Below are positions 25,425 through 34,907 of a DNA stretch of 64,000 bases, piece after piece. The stretch covers positions 38,123-102,122 of the forward strand of contig JAFZPZ010000019.1 in the NCBI GenBank assembly GCA_017552435.1, written 5' to 3'. A program made the position numbers and the translations under genes. A model generated the notes under the pieces. The model was not told the DNA's origin. It saw only the letters and a list, made by a program, of their open reading frames with translations, and did not search any database. Position 1 is the stretch's first letter. The number at the start of each line of letters is the position of its first letter. The DNA comes from Bacteroidaceae bacterium (GTDB lineage Bacteria > Bacteroidota > Bacteroidia > Bacteroidales > Bacteroidaceae).

Positions 25425-26987
25425 TTATTTTATGATTACCTCCATGACACCGTTCAAGACACGCTCTAAGCCGTCGGGACCTGTGGCATGTATTTCCCTG
25501 ATGTAGAATCGTTTGTTACGAGCCAAGCCGCGCATCTGCGCCTTCTGCTGGTCGGAGAATTTCGCGCCGTTGCTCTGATAGGGGACGGCGTTGCCCATTG
25601 CATCGAAGAAGACAATCTCGAAGCTGTTCACGCGGAAGGCGATGTTCAGCAGTCCGTCGTCGATAGCTGCGCCGATGCCATCGGTGCTCATCAGGACCTG
25701 TTTCGAGAGTCCACCGCCGGTGAAGCGGTCCTCGCCTCCCTCTGCAGCGTATGCGATGTAGGCAGTTGGGTCGGGCAGCTTGCGCACGCGGAAGGTGAAC
25801 TTGCCCATCTCCTGCATGCGGCCTTCGCTCTCGGCAGCAACGGTGATGACTGCCTCGGTTCCGGGTGTCGTGGGACGTGCATTGTACTTGCCTTCGCCCT
25901 TCTGTTCGAAGCTGCCGCCGGTCATGCTGACGCGCAACTTGCTGCTGGGAATGCCGGGAACAGAGACGCTCATCGGGTTGTCATAGCCTGCATAGAGCAC
26001 GTTCATGATGTCGGCACTGACCGTAGCGCTGGGAGCCACGACGCTGTACTTCTGCGAGAAGTCGCGGCGCACCTTTTCGCCCGAGCCGTTCAGCATCTCG
26101 ATGTAGCCGCTGAATGTGAAGTCGCCAGTCTTGCTGCAGACGGTCTCGTAGTAGCCCTTGTCGCTCTGTATCTGCTTGCCGCCGATGTAGATGGTCGGGC
26201 GGCGAGTGGTATCGACAGCAGCCATGATGATCTGTGCGCTGAAGCGTCCGCCCTGCACAACTGTCTGGGCATTGGGGATGACGTAGGCGTTGAGCTGGTT
26301 GACGCGAATATCCTTCACGTCCACATTACTGATAAGGTTGTGGAGCACCTCTCCCTCGGCATAACGGACGTCGTTCTGCAACTTCGTCAGCAGTGTAACG
26401 GCAGCGGCGGTAGGCATGTTCTCGAAGGAATACTCCTGCCAGTTCTTGCCCAGAACCGTAGCCTTTGTGGGCACTTCTGTGCTCAGGTTGCTGGTGATGA
26501 TCTCCCTTTTCTCCTTGTCCGTCACCATGCGCACGATACGTTCGCGATAGCGGTTGATGGCGTCATAGAGTTCTTTGCCGCGTCCGGTGCCTGGAGCAAG
26601 CATCACCTGTGTGCTGGCCTCCAAGTCCTCGCGATTGCGTATGTTGTTGAGATCGGCATCCTTGCCATCGCTCTTGATGACGATGGCCTCCTTGAGATCC
26701 TCTGCCAGGTTGTAGAGGGAGTCACTCATGCCGCGCACGTATTGTGCCTTTTCGTACCATTCCTTCACCTTCGCAGGGTTGTTCTTCATCTGCTGGTCGA
26801 AGGTGTTGTAGATGCCTTCATTGACCTTGGAGGCATTCTCGGTACTCTTCTTCAACCCGTCTGCCACAAGTGAGAAACCTTCGAGTACATCGGTTGACAC
26901 ATTGAGTGCCAACATGGCCAAGAGGACCAAGTACATCAGGTTGATCATCTTCTGACGGGGGGATATCCTTTTCTTCTTTATTGGCAT
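25425..26987 (-). CDS. gldM: Type IX secretion motor protein GldM/PorM
   Basis: 520 residues. N-terminal positive stretch and single TM helix (QKMINLMYLVLLAMLALNVS, about 12-32), then a long periplasmic part with the four-domain GldM architecture; TYR-like anchors include NAYVIPNAQTVVQGGRFSAQ and RVNSFEIVFFDAMGNAVPYQ. In the family the dimer, together with GldL, converts proton flow into movement and reaches the GldK-GldN ring. It is 60 bp downstream of gldL. Confidence 0.95.
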   Translation of the reverse strand: MPIKKKRISPRQKMINLMYLVLLAMLALNVSTDVLEGFSLVADGLKKSTENASKVNEGIYNTFDQQMKNNPAKVKEWYEKAQYVRGMSDSLYNLAEDLKEAIVIKSDGKDADLNNIRNREDLEASTQVMLAPGTGRGKELYDAINRYRERIVRMVTDKEKREIITSNLSTEVPTKATVLGKNWQEYSFENMPTAAAVTLLTKLQNDVRYAEGEVLHNLISNVDVKDIRVNQLNAYVIPNAQTVVQGGRFSAQIIMAAVDTTRRPTIYIGGKQIQSDKGYYETVCSKTGDFTFSGYIEMLNGSGEKVRRDFSQKYSVVAPSATVSADIMNVLYAGYDNPMSVSVPGIPSSKLRVSMTGGSFEQKGEGKYNARPTTPGTEAVITVAAESEGRMQEMGKFTFRVRKLPDPTAYIAYAAEGGEDRFTGGGLSKQVLMSTDGIGAAIDDGLLNIAFRVNSFEIVFFDAMGNAVPYQSNGAKFSDQQKAQMRGLARNKRFYIREIHATGPDGLERVLNGVMEVIIK

Positions 26988-27047
26988 TGCTTTCTGAATA
27001 ATCGGATTATTCTGAATACTCTGGAGATTCTGATTGCTCAGAGTTTT

Positions 27048-27896
27048 TTATTTCTCGCTTGCCTGTGCACCGCCGGGAATACCCATGTTGATGGTGAGGG
27101 CGTTGATCATGCGTGCATAGACGTTGTTGAGTTCTTCTATCTGCTGTGCCATGCGGCGTGTCTGCTCGTCGATCTGCTCGATGGTGCTGACCTGCTTGCT
27201 GATGTTGCGCAGCTGCAGCTCGTAAACGGTGGCAATGCCTGTGATAGAGCGGTTGAGGTTCTCCATCTCCTCGCTGTCGGTGCTCATGCGCTCGGCCTGC
27301 TTCTTGACGCGGCCAAAGACCTCGGTGAGTTCCTGGAGCACCTCGGCGTAGTTCGTAATGGCCTCTTCGACAGTGGCAGGGTCGGTCGCCTTGATCTGGT
27401 TGGCATCGACGGTCGGACCGCCGTTCTGTATCTGTTCGAGGGCGAGCTGAGCCTGTGCTGCTGCCTGACCGGCTGCTGCCAGATTGGCTGCGGCTGCACT
27501 CAGGCCTGTGCCTGCTGCCAACGCATCGGGATCAATGTTTCCACCGCCGATAGCACCGCCGCCAATAATGGCTGGTCCGCCACCGCCGATAACGATAGGA
27601 CCTTCGGGCATCTCGGCTCCTTCGGGAAGCGATGCACCGCCTGCAACCACGATGGATGCGCCCTCGCCTTCTGTGTGAGGTGTCTTCTCGTAGGTCTTCT
27701 CAAAACCGGAGATGAAGAAGACGAACACCTCGGTTATCATACTGACGAACAGTATCATGTTAGCTCCGGGAATGTGTGTCAGTTTGAACAATGCACCTAA
27801 GACCACGACTGCAGCACCCCAGCTGTAGGCGTAATTCATAAAAACTTGTCCGGATGGAGAGTCCATCCATTTCTGCAATTTAGCTATAGGATTCAT
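27048..27896 (-). CDS. gldL: Type IX secretion motor protein GldL/PorL
   Basis: 282 residues. Two N-terminal TM helices (about 19-43, FMNYAYSWGAAVVVLGALFK; and about 47-67, MILFVSMITEVFVFFISGF) contain the charged residues used by the proton channel, such as the Glu of TEVF. The cytoplasmic remainder has a Gly/Ala-rich linker (about 95-165, including VIGGGGPAIIGGGAIGGG), longer than needed in most GldL proteins that I know, then a coiled coil (EEMENLNRSITGIATVYELQ). It pairs with GldM to power secretion. Confidence 0.93.
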   Translation of the reverse strand: MNPIAKLQKWMDSPSGQVFMNYAYSWGAAVVVLGALFKLTHIPGANMILFVSMITEVFVFFISGFEKTYEKTPHTEGEGASIVVAGGASLPEGAEMPEGPIVIGGGGPAIIGGGAIGGGNIDPDALAAGTGLSAAAANLAAAGQAAAQAQLALEQIQNGGPTVDANQIKATDPATVEEAITNYAEVLQELTEVFGRVKKQAERMSTDSEEMENLNRSITGIATVYELQLRNISKQVSTIEQIDEQTRRMAQQIEELNNVYARMINALTINMGIPGGAQASEK

Positions 27897-27944
27897 GTCT
27901 TTGTATCTTTTCTGGTAGTTGATATGCTTATTTGATGAATTGTA

Positions 27945-29477
27945 TTAGCGGCGTGTCTTACGTGCGCTGACCGGCTGTCCGGAGGAAGAGGACTTCGCGC
28001 TCTTCTTGCTACCGCCACTGCTCTTGGCCGAACTGCCGCTCACCTTGGTGGAACCGGTCTTGTCGTTGACCATTGTGCGGACGCAGCGGAAGCCGACGAA
28101 GCTACGGGGCTGGTTCTGGTACTCATACGAGCGCCAGGCACTGCGTATCATACTCTCGGGGTCTTTCCACGAGCCACCCCTGACGGATTTCTTCTTCAGG
28201 CGGTAGGGGTCTTCCTTCGCAGCGTTGTAGGAGAGCTCGGGGTTTATGTCGGCCATGCTCTCTACGCCAGCCTCTGTATAGACGGTGCTTGTCCACTCTG
28301 CCACATTACCGGCCATATCATAGAGGCCGTTGCTGTTGGCGCTGAAGATGCCGCACTTGCAGGTGATGAGCGAACCGTCCTGCGTATAGTTACCGTTGTC
28401 GGGCTTGAAGTTGGCATAGAAGCAGCCCTTGTCGCTCTTGACCTCGGTACTCTCCCAGGGGAAGGGATTACCCTCCTTACCGCGGGCAGCATATTCCCAT
28501 TCCACCTCGCTGGGCAGACGATAGCGCTGAATGTGCCGCGCATAGCCGCCTATGCCTCTCATCAGGAAATTGGTGCGCCAAGCACAGAAGGCATTGGCCT
28601 GTTCCCAAGTGACACCCACCACAGGATAATCGTCGAAAGCGGGGTTGGAGAAATAGAGCTTCATGTATCGCTCGTTATCGGCATTGCGGAAGTCGTTGAC
28701 CCAGCATGTCGTGTCGGGATATATATTAACAATGTACGTATTGAGGAAATCCCAAGGCCCAGAGAGCGGACGGGTGATGGTCTGACGGATAATCTTACCG
28801 TCGTCGTCGATCCACGCGGTGTCCTTGCTGATGATGACCTGTTCGTTGCTGACAGCGTGGTCTGTATTGAGGTCACGCTCCTCGGGATTGAGGCGGTACT
28901 TGCGCTGCGCAGCGGTCACATAGTCATAAATCTCGTAGCGATAGTTCATCTGACTTGCATCGAGCATCTTCGTGCCGTCGATGGGATGAATGGTATAGAC
29001 GCTCTGAATGGCGCGATCCTCATCCTCGTTGGCCTTGCGCCAGGGAATGCTCTTGCTCCAGTCGAGATGAGGAGTGATGGGGTTGCCATCCTTATCCTCT
29101 TCTATTTTATAGGTCTCATCACCTCCATAGTTGGGGTCTGCGAGTCGCTCGCGGATAATGCTGTCGCGCACCCAGTTGACGAACTGGCGGTACTTGGCGT
29201 TGCTTATCTCGTGCTGGTCCATCCAGAACCCATCGACACTGATGTCGCGCAGTGGGAACTCTGTACCCCAGAGCGTATCGTTCTTCTCAAGACCAATCTT
29301 GAGCGAACCCTTGTGTATGGGTACCATACCGAAGGGAGTGGGTTCCGAGAAGGAGGAGCCTTTAACGCCGGTCAGTTCGCCTCCTGTGGCCATTGCCGAG
29401 GATTTGCCACCGAAGCAGGAGGCCAGGATCATGCAGCCGATGGCCGCACCTGCTAAAAGCACACTTTTTTTCTTCAT
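27945..29477 (-). CDS. gldK: Type IX secretion lipoprotein GldK/PorK
   Basis: 510 residues. Lipoprotein signal ending ILASC (Cys about residue 21). The main body is a formylglycine-generating-enzyme-like (FGE-sulfatase) domain: GFWMDQHEISNAKYRQFVNW, VGVTWEQANAFCAWRT, YRLPSEVEWEYAARG, GLYDMAGNVAEWT, SVRGGSWKDPESMIRSAW and FVGFRCVR. In T9SS the domain is structural and forms the outer-membrane ring with GldN. The C-terminal tail (about 470-510) is Ser/Lys-rich (AKSSGGSKKSAKSSSSG). It is 79 bp after porP. Confidence 0.95.
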   Translation of the reverse strand: MKKKSVLLAGAAIGCMILASCFGGKSSAMATGGELTGVKGSSFSEPTPFGMVPIHKGSLKIGLEKNDTLWGTEFPLRDISVDGFWMDQHEISNAKYRQFVNWVRDSIIRERLADPNYGGDETYKIEEDKDGNPITPHLDWSKSIPWRKANEDEDRAIQSVYTIHPIDGTKMLDASQMNYRYEIYDYVTAAQRKYRLNPEERDLNTDHAVSNEQVIISKDTAWIDDDGKIIRQTITRPLSGPWDFLNTYIVNIYPDTTCWVNDFRNADNERYMKLYFSNPAFDDYPVVGVTWEQANAFCAWRTNFLMRGIGGYARHIQRYRLPSEVEWEYAARGKEGNPFPWESTEVKSDKGCFYANFKPDNGNYTQDGSLITCKCGIFSANSNGLYDMAGNVAEWTSTVYTEAGVESMADINPELSYNAAKEDPYRLKKKSVRGGSWKDPESMIRSAWRSYEYQNQPRSFVGFRCVRTMVNDKTGSTKVSGSSAKSSGGSKKSAKSSSSGQPVSARKTRR

Positions 29478-29556
29478 ATTTGATTATTAATGGATCTTCT
29501 TGTTTATATTGGGCCCCTGAGGCTTATAGGACCTATAGGGTTTATCGTTTCTTTTT

Positions 29557-30495
29557 TTATAGTATCCGGACGGACTTGTGGAGGTTCTTTCCCTTCTTGA
29601 AGACGTCCAGGTCGTGCTGGTATCCGATGATTATCTCGTGCGTTCCGTTGAGCGCGCCAACACCGCCGGTATAGACTTCGTATGAGTAACCGATGTTGAT
29701 ACCGTGGAAGTCGAAGCCAAGCAGCAGACCGACGCTGATTGTGGGGCTGTACATCAGGCCGCCATAGATTTTGTGCTTCTCGCCGTCATAGAGGAGGCGC
29801 GCATTGATGTCGCCTCGCCAGAACTGGAGATCCGAACGCAACGCAGCATCCATTGCCAGTTTGTAGCGCGGATGGCGAAACGCCAGATTGTATCCGCCTT
29901 GCACCATAAACATCGGCTCCACGGTTACTTCATGTGTCTTGTCGTCACCCAGTTTGGCGGTAGGGCCAAGCAGGTGAATAGCACTGACACCAGCATACCA
30001 GAGTTTCTTGTAGGTGTAGCGCAAGCCCAAGTCGAGGTCGAAGGCATTACCCTTGACATCGTTTGAGGCGAAAGCCGGGTCACTGGAATCGGCCAAGTCC
30101 AGCTTTGAGCCGTTGAAGCCAACCATGAGGAGCGCCGGACGAATGCCGATGCTTGCACGGCCTCCCAGGAACTTTTGGTGGAAGGCGTACTGGAGCTGGA
30201 TCTTCTTGTTGCTGAAGGCTCCGATGGCATCATTGAGGAAAGCCGCGCCTACGCCATGCTTTGGTCCGATGAAGAAGAGCGGCATATCGGCATTGATAAC
30301 CATTGTCTTCGGTGCCCCCTCGTACCCCACCATCTGCATGCTGTACACACCCTGCACATTCAATTTGCTGTCCAGCCCCGCCGCTGCGGGGTTGTAGTAG
30401 GACTGCAGCGCCCAGGTATTGGTAAACGCCGCGTCGAACTGTGCCCTAACTCCAAGGGACACGCTGAGCATACCTATCCAGAGCAGTCTTTTCAT
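29557..30495 (-). CDS. porP: Type IX secretion membrane protein PorP/SprF
   Basis: 312 residues with signal peptide (MKRLLWIGMLSVSLGVRA). PorP/SprF motifs: AFTNTWALQSYYNPAAAG, YSMQMVGYEGAPKTMVINAD, GIRPALLMVGFN and NIGYSYEVYTGGVGALNGTHEI. The family is an outer-membrane barrel associated with the PorK-PorN rings and with certain C-terminal-domain cargos. It is the first gene of the T9SS operon and has its own promoter. Confidence 0.93.
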   Translation of the reverse strand: MKRLLWIGMLSVSLGVRAQFDAAFTNTWALQSYYNPAAAGLDSKLNVQGVYSMQMVGYEGAPKTMVINADMPLFFIGPKHGVGAAFLNDAIGAFSNKKIQLQYAFHQKFLGGRASIGIRPALLMVGFNGSKLDLADSSDPAFASNDVKGNAFDLDLGLRYTYKKLWYAGVSAIHLLGPTAKLGDDKTHEVTVEPMFMVQGGYNLAFRHPRYKLAMDAALRSDLQFWRGDINARLLYDGEKHKIYGGLMYSPTISVGLLLGFDFHGINIGYSYEVYTGGVGALNGTHEIIIGYQHDLDVFKKGKNLHKSVRIL

Positions 30496-30630
30496 CCGTT
30501 TTTAATAACGTAGGGAATTGCGAGTTTATTGTGTCTTCCAACACATTATTTTATACAAAAGCACAATTTTTATTCCTTTCGGCTAAAAGTGCCACTTCGT
30601 GCCGGGTTTATTGTATCTTTTTTCGGAACG

Positions 30631-30662
30631 CAAAAGTACTACATCTTTCGTTTCTGACCAAA
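30631..30662 (-). promoter_or_regulatory. Promoter of the type IX secretion operon
   Basis: On the minus strand TTTG (30662-30659), 20-bp spacer, TACTTTTG (30638-30631). The leader to the porP ATG is about 130 nt. Confidence 0.7.
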
Positions 30663-30716
30663 GAATAAGATGTTTTTTTTGCTTCGGCATCCTATTAAAT
30701 AAGAAAATGTATTCGA

Positions 30717-30751
30717 TTTGCATCGTATTTCGCCTTTTTTAGTTATCTTTG
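30717..30751 (+). promoter_or_regulatory. Promoter of glyS
   Basis: TATCTTTG (30744-30751) fits the -7 consensus; TTTG at 30717-30720 is 23 bp upstream, a little far. The leader is about 30 nt. It is back to back with the porP promoter. Confidence 0.6.
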
Positions 30752-30788
30752 CAGCCAAAATATCGGTAACACATAAAAGAAACAAGAA

Positions 30789-32342
30789 ATGGCACAGCAA
30801 GAGGATGTTTTCAAGAAAATTGTGTCGCACTGCAAAGAGTACGGCTTCGTTTTTCCTTCAAGTGATATCTACGACGGACTTGGAGCCGTTTACGACTATG
30901 GTCAGAACGGCGTTGAGCTCAAGAACAACATAAAGCAATACTGGTGGCAGAGCATGGTGCTGCTGCACGAGAACATCGTGGGCATTGACGCTGCCATCTT
31001 CATGCACCCCACCACCTGGAAGGCCAGCGGACACGTGGACGCCTTCAACGATCCCCTCATTGACAACCGCGACTCCAAGAAGCGTTATCGCGCCGATGTC
31101 CTCATCGAGGAACAGATGGCCAAGTATGAGGATAAGATCCAGAAAGAGATAGAAAAAGCACAGAAGCGTTTTGGCGATGCCTTCGACGAAGCACAGTTCC
31201 GTGCTACCAATCCCCGTGTTCTGGAGAACCAGGAGAAATATGATAACCTGCACAAACGTTATCAGGAAGTTATGAATGCCGAAGGTGGAATTGACCTGGA
31301 AGGCATGAAGCAGATTATTCTGGACGAGGGTATTGTATGTCCCATCAGCGGCACTCGTAATTGGACCGATGTCCGCCAGTTCAACCTGATGTTCAAGACC
31401 GAGATGGGCAGCACAGCAGATGGCGCCTCTACCATCTACCTGCGCCCCGAAACAGCTCAGGGCATTTTCGTCAACTACCTCAATGTGCAGAAGACGGGAC
31501 GTATGAAGCTCCCCTTCGGCATCGCCCAGATTGGTAAGGCTTTCCGCAACGAGATTGTTGCCCGACAGTTCATCTTCCGCATGCGCGAGTTTGAGCAGAT
31601 GGAAATGCAGTTCTTCATCCAGCCCGGCACAGAGCTTGACTGGTTCGCCAAGTGGAAGGAGACACGTATGAAGTGGCACCAGAACCTCGGCTTCGGTGCA
31701 GAGAATTATCGCTTCCACGATCACGACAAGTTGGCTCACTACGCAAATGCCGCAACCGACATCGAGTTCCACATGCCCTTCGGCTTCAAGGAGGTAGAGG
31801 GTATTCATTCCCGTACCAACTTCGACCTTTCCCAGCACGCCAAGTACAGCGGCAAGAAGATTGAGTACTTCGATCCGGAGACAAACGAGAGCTATACGCC
31901 GTATGTCATTGAGACTTCAATCGGTGTGGATCGCATGTTCCTCTCTATCATGTGTCACAGCTACGAAGAGCAGTTGCTGCCCGACGGACAGATACGTACC
32001 GTGCTCCACTTGCCTGCAGCTTTGGCTCCTGTCAAACTGGCTGTGTTCCCCCTCACCAAGAAGGACGGTATGCCCGAAAAGGCTCAGGAGATTATCAACG
32101 ACTTGCGTTTCCACTTCAACTGCAAGTACGAAGAGAAGGATCAGATTGGCAAGCGCTATCGTCGTATGGATGCCATCGGTTGTCCATATTGCGTTACCGT
32201 TGACCAGCAGACGCTCGAAGACAATACCGTCACCCTGCGCGACCGCGATACGATGGAGCAGCACCGCGTTGCCATCAGCGAATTGCGCGATATCATCGAA
32301 GACAAAGTGAGCATCACTTCCCTTCTCAAGAAGCTACTCTAA
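30789..32342 (+). CDS. glyS: Glycine--tRNA ligase, alpha2 type
   Basis: 517 residues. Class II synthetase of the dimeric form (as in eukaryotes, archaea and Bacteroidetes), charging tRNA-Gly. The start DVFKKIVSHCKEYGFVFPSS and GAVYDYGQNGVELKNNIKQY is family-specific. Motif 2 is RNEIVARQFIFRMREFEQME and motif 3 is VIETSIGVDRMFLSIM. A C-terminal anticodon-binding domain begins at LAPVKLAVFPLTKKDG (about 420). It is followed after 3 bp by an FKBP-like lipoprotein gene. Confidence 0.96.
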   Translation: MAQQEDVFKKIVSHCKEYGFVFPSSDIYDGLGAVYDYGQNGVELKNNIKQYWWQSMVLLHENIVGIDAAIFMHPTTWKASGHVDAFNDPLIDNRDSKKRYRADVLIEEQMAKYEDKIQKEIEKAQKRFGDAFDEAQFRATNPRVLENQEKYDNLHKRYQEVMNAEGGIDLEGMKQIILDEGIVCPISGTRNWTDVRQFNLMFKTEMGSTADGASTIYLRPETAQGIFVNYLNVQKTGRMKLPFGIAQIGKAFRNEIVARQFIFRMREFEQMEMQFFIQPGTELDWFAKWKETRMKWHQNLGFGAENYRFHDHDKLAHYANAATDIEFHMPFGFKEVEGIHSRTNFDLSQHAKYSGKKIEYFDPETNESYTPYVIETSIGVDRMFLSIMCHSYEEQLLPDGQIRTVLHLPAALAPVKLAVFPLTKKDGMPEKAQEIINDLRFHFNCKYEEKDQIGKRYRRMDAIGCPYCVTVDQQTLEDNTVTLRDRDTMEQHRVAISELRDIIEDKVSITSLLKKLL

Positions 32343-32345
32343 GAA

Positions 32346-32993
32346 ATGAACGCTAAGCTGAAAATATTTTCCCTATTGTCGTTGCTCGTTCTTGCCTCGT
32401 GCAAGAACAGCGACGAGACCTATGATGCTCGTCACGACTGGCAGGCACGCAACGCCCAATGGTTTGCCGAGATGTATGATGCTGCCCAAGCTGCTATTGT
32501 AGAAGCAAAGGCTCTGCATCCTAACGACTGGGAAGATTACTGCGACTGGCGCGTTTATAAGACGCTCCTCAAGAGTCAGGATGTTCCGGGTGCTTCCACC
32601 GACTATATCGTTTGCAAGATCCTCGAGCGCGGAGACGGAGACTGGAGTCCAGCCTATACCGACAGCGTTCGCCTTTATTATCGAGCCTGGCTCATGGACG
32701 ACAACTATCCGACAAGCAAGGAGAATCTAACCGTCTTTAGCCAAACCTATTACGGAGACTTCAACGAGGCAACGGCTGCACCCGTTGCAATGCCTGTCCT
32801 CAATACTGTGGAAGGCTTCCAGACCGCGGTTCAGTATATGGTCAAGGGCGACGACTGGTTGGTTTATGTACCTCAGCAGTTAGCTTTTAAGGAGACCTCC
32901 TCGGATGCTGTTCCAGCCTACAGCACCTTGCTCTACCGCCTGAAGATAGAGCGTGTGCACAAGAGTGGAACCGATATGCCCGAGTGGAGGTAA
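32346..32993 (+). CDS. FKBP-type peptidyl-prolyl isomerase-like lipoprotein
   Basis: 215 residues. Lipoprotein signal (LLVLASCKNSD, Cys about residue 19), a helical N-terminal part with WQARNAQWFAEMYDAA, and a C-terminal FKBP-like fold (GFQTAVQYMVKGDDWLVYVP, then YSTLLYRLKIERV). This resembles Bacteroidetes FKBP lipoproteins that probably help fold periplasmic or surface proteins. The usual active-site IPyg stretch is degraded (QQLAFKETSSDAVPAYS), so catalysis is uncertain. Translation is likely coupled to glyS (stop-to-start gap 3 bp). Confidence 0.75.
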   Translation: MNAKLKIFSLLSLLVLASCKNSDETYDARHDWQARNAQWFAEMYDAAQAAIVEAKALHPNDWEDYCDWRVYKTLLKSQDVPGASTDYIVCKILERGDGDWSPAYTDSVRLYYRAWLMDDNYPTSKENLTVFSQTYYGDFNEATAAPVAMPVLNTVEGFQTAVQYMVKGDDWLVYVPQQLAFKETSSDAVPAYSTLLYRLKIERVHKSGTDMPEWR

Positions 32994-32996
32994 AGC

Positions 32997-33770
32997 CTAT
33001 CGGATGTTGCCGCGTATCTTTGTGAGGTAAGCATTGAGTGCTTCCTCGTCGCGGTCGTCTATTATCTGTATCAGTTCTTTCAGTTCCGAGCGAATGCCTT
33101 CGACGTGTGCCTTTGTGCGTGGGTTGAAGAGTATCTCGCGCAGTAGCGTGTCGTCCTCTCCCAAAACACCTCTGGCTATCTTCAGATGCCGCTTGAACGT
33201 TGTGCCGGGTGCATCCTGATGCTTCATGACAGCCGAGAAGACGAAGGTGCTGACGAAGGGCACAGACAGACTGTAGGCCATTGCTTCGTCGTGTTCGTCG
33301 AAGCTGTATTCATGAACATTCAGCCCCAGACGGCGATAAAGGTCCAGGAAGAAGATGCGTCCCATATAGTCTCCTTCGTTGATGACAATGGCATTCTCCG
33401 AAGAGAGCGCTCCGAGGTTGGCAAACGTGGGGCCGAACATCGGGTGTGTCGAGACATAGCGTCGGCCTGTCTGCTCGTAGAAATCCTTGAGACCGGTCTT
33501 GACCGAAGAAATGTCCGAGATGATGCAATCATTCGGCAAGCAGGGAATGACTTGCCGGAAGACATCGATGGTGTATTTCAGCGTCACAGCATTGATGACA
33601 AGTTCGGGTTTGAATTCCCGTATCTCGTCGAGTGTCGTGAAGCGTTGCGTATTATAGAGGAAGCGCATCCGGCGCGCATCAATCTCATAGACAGCGCATT
33701 CGTGGTCGAAGGAAAGGACATCCGTAAAGAACGAGCCCATCTTGCCTGCTCCGAGAATCAATATTTTCAT
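32997..33770 (-). CDS. tyrA: Prephenate dehydrogenase
   Basis: 257 residues. Rossmann start MKILILGAGKMGSFFTDVLS, then NAVTLKYTIDVFRQVIPCLP, ISDISSVKTGLKDFYEQTGR and the catalytic HPMFGPTFANL. It oxidises prephenate to 4-hydroxyphenylpyruvate, the tyrosine branch. No ACT domain is attached, so there is no obvious built-in tyrosine-binding regulatory site. It is the last gene of the pheA operon and ends 3 bp from the convergent FKBP-like gene, leaving almost no room for a separate terminator. Confidence 0.92.
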   Translation of the reverse strand: MKILILGAGKMGSFFTDVLSFDHECAVYEIDARRMRFLYNTQRFTTLDEIREFKPELVINAVTLKYTIDVFRQVIPCLPNDCIISDISSVKTGLKDFYEQTGRRYVSTHPMFGPTFANLGALSSENAIVINEGDYMGRIFFLDLYRRLGLNVHEYSFDEHDEAMAYSLSVPFVSTFVFSAVMKHQDAPGTTFKRHLKIARGVLGEDDTLLREILFNPRTKAHVEGIRSELKELIQIIDDRDEEALNAYLTKIRGNIR

Positions 33771-33788
33771 ATTTCGTTAATAATATAG

Positions 33789-33821
33789 CCTCTCTCTCTT
33801 GGAGAGGGGTTGGGGTGAGGC
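33789..33821. repeat. Family B palindromic element between the DAHP synthase and tyrA genes
   Basis: On the minus strand it reads GCCTCACCCCAACCCCTCTC then CAAGAGAGAGAGG. It starts 2 bp after the TAA of the DAHP synthase-chorismate mutase gene and ends 18 bp before tyrA. Confidence 0.8.
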
Positions 33822-33823
33822 TG

Positions 33824-34882
33824 TTACTTATTTATTATCTCCATTTGCTGGCGTACACTCTCTTCGTGGATGTGCTCGAAGATGTTCTTGATGCAAAGCG
33901 TATCGATGCCGAGCAGCGAACCCTGTGCGCCGCGCTTGTCCAAAATCTCGCTGTAGCGGCGGGTCTGCACAATGGTTATGCCATTCTCTTTTTTGTACTC
34001 GCCGATGCTGCGGCAGATTTTCATGCGTTTGGCGAGCAGGTCGATGAGATCGTTGTCGATTTCGTCTATCTCCTTACGCAGGTCCTTCAGCGTGTCGGTG
34101 TGTTCCGTCGTGTCGCGGAAGATGAGGCGCGAAACGATGAAGTCGAGCACCTCGGGTGTTACCTGCTGTGCAGCATCGCTCCAAGCCTTGTCGGGATCAC
34201 AATGACTCTCCACGATGAGTCCGTCGAAGCCCAGGTCCAATGCCTGTTGGCAAAGTGGAGCAATCAGGTCGCGCCGACCGCTGATGTGGCTCGGGTCGCA
34301 CACAACAGGCAGTTCGGGCAGGCGGCGTTTCAGTTCGATGGGAATCTGCCACATCGGTTCGTTGCGGTACAGTTTCTTTTCATAACTGCTGAAGCCGCGG
34401 TGAATGGCACCGAGTTTCGTAATGCCTGCGCCGTTGATACGCAGAAGGGCACCAATCCAAAGCTCGAGGTCGGGGTTGACGGGGTTCTTGACGAGCACCG
34501 TTGCATCTGTGCCTTTGAGGGCATCGGCAAGTTCCTGTACTGCGAAGGGATTGGCTGTGGTGCGGGCTCCGACCCAGAGAATGTCGATGCCGTACTTCAG
34601 GGCCAACTCCACATGCTTTGGCGTTGCCACTTCCGTAGCGACAAGCATGCCTGTTTCCTTCTTGACCCGGGCCATCCAGGGGAGAGCCGGTTCACCGTGT
34701 CCTTCGAAGCCGCCCGGCTTTGTGCGCGGTTTCCAGACTCCGGCTCGGAAGATGTGGCAGCCTTTGCCGGCCAGCTGCTTGGCGGTTGTTATCACTTGTT
34801 CTTCTGTCTCAGCGCTGCAAGGGCCAGCGATGATGAAGGCTCGTTCCTGATCACTTGGCAAGTTTAGGGGTTGTAGTTCCAT
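33824..34882 (-). CDS. Bifunctional DAHP synthase / chorismate mutase
   Basis: 352 residues from MELQPLNLPSDQ (ATG at 34882); a longer frame upstream has no coding character. The N-terminal part is a type I-beta (AroF/KdsA-like) 3-deoxy-7-phosphoheptulonate synthase: AFIIAGPCSAETEEQVI, GIDILWVGARTTANPFAVQE, VLVKNPVNPDLELWIGALLR, CDPSHISGRRDLI. The C-terminal 90 residues are an AroQ chorismate mutase (LRKEIDEIDNDLIDLLAKRM, then YSEILDKRG). It supplies both the entry step of the shikimate pathway and the conversion of chorismate to prephenate. The fusion is common in Bacteroidetes. Confidence 0.93.
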   Translation of the reverse strand: MELQPLNLPSDQERAFIIAGPCSAETEEQVITTAKQLAGKGCHIFRAGVWKPRTKPGGFEGHGEPALPWMARVKKETGMLVATEVATPKHVELALKYGIDILWVGARTTANPFAVQELADALKGTDATVLVKNPVNPDLELWIGALLRINGAGITKLGAIHRGFSSYEKKLYRNEPMWQIPIELKRRLPELPVVCDPSHISGRRDLIAPLCQQALDLGFDGLIVESHCDPDKAWSDAAQQVTPEVLDFIVSRLIFRDTTEHTDTLKDLRKEIDEIDNDLIDLLAKRMKICRSIGEYKKENGITIVQTRRYSEILDKRGAQGSLLGIDTLCIKNIFEHIHEESVRQQMEIINK

Positions 34883-34907
34883 ATGATTATTTCTTTTCGA
34901 TATTTCG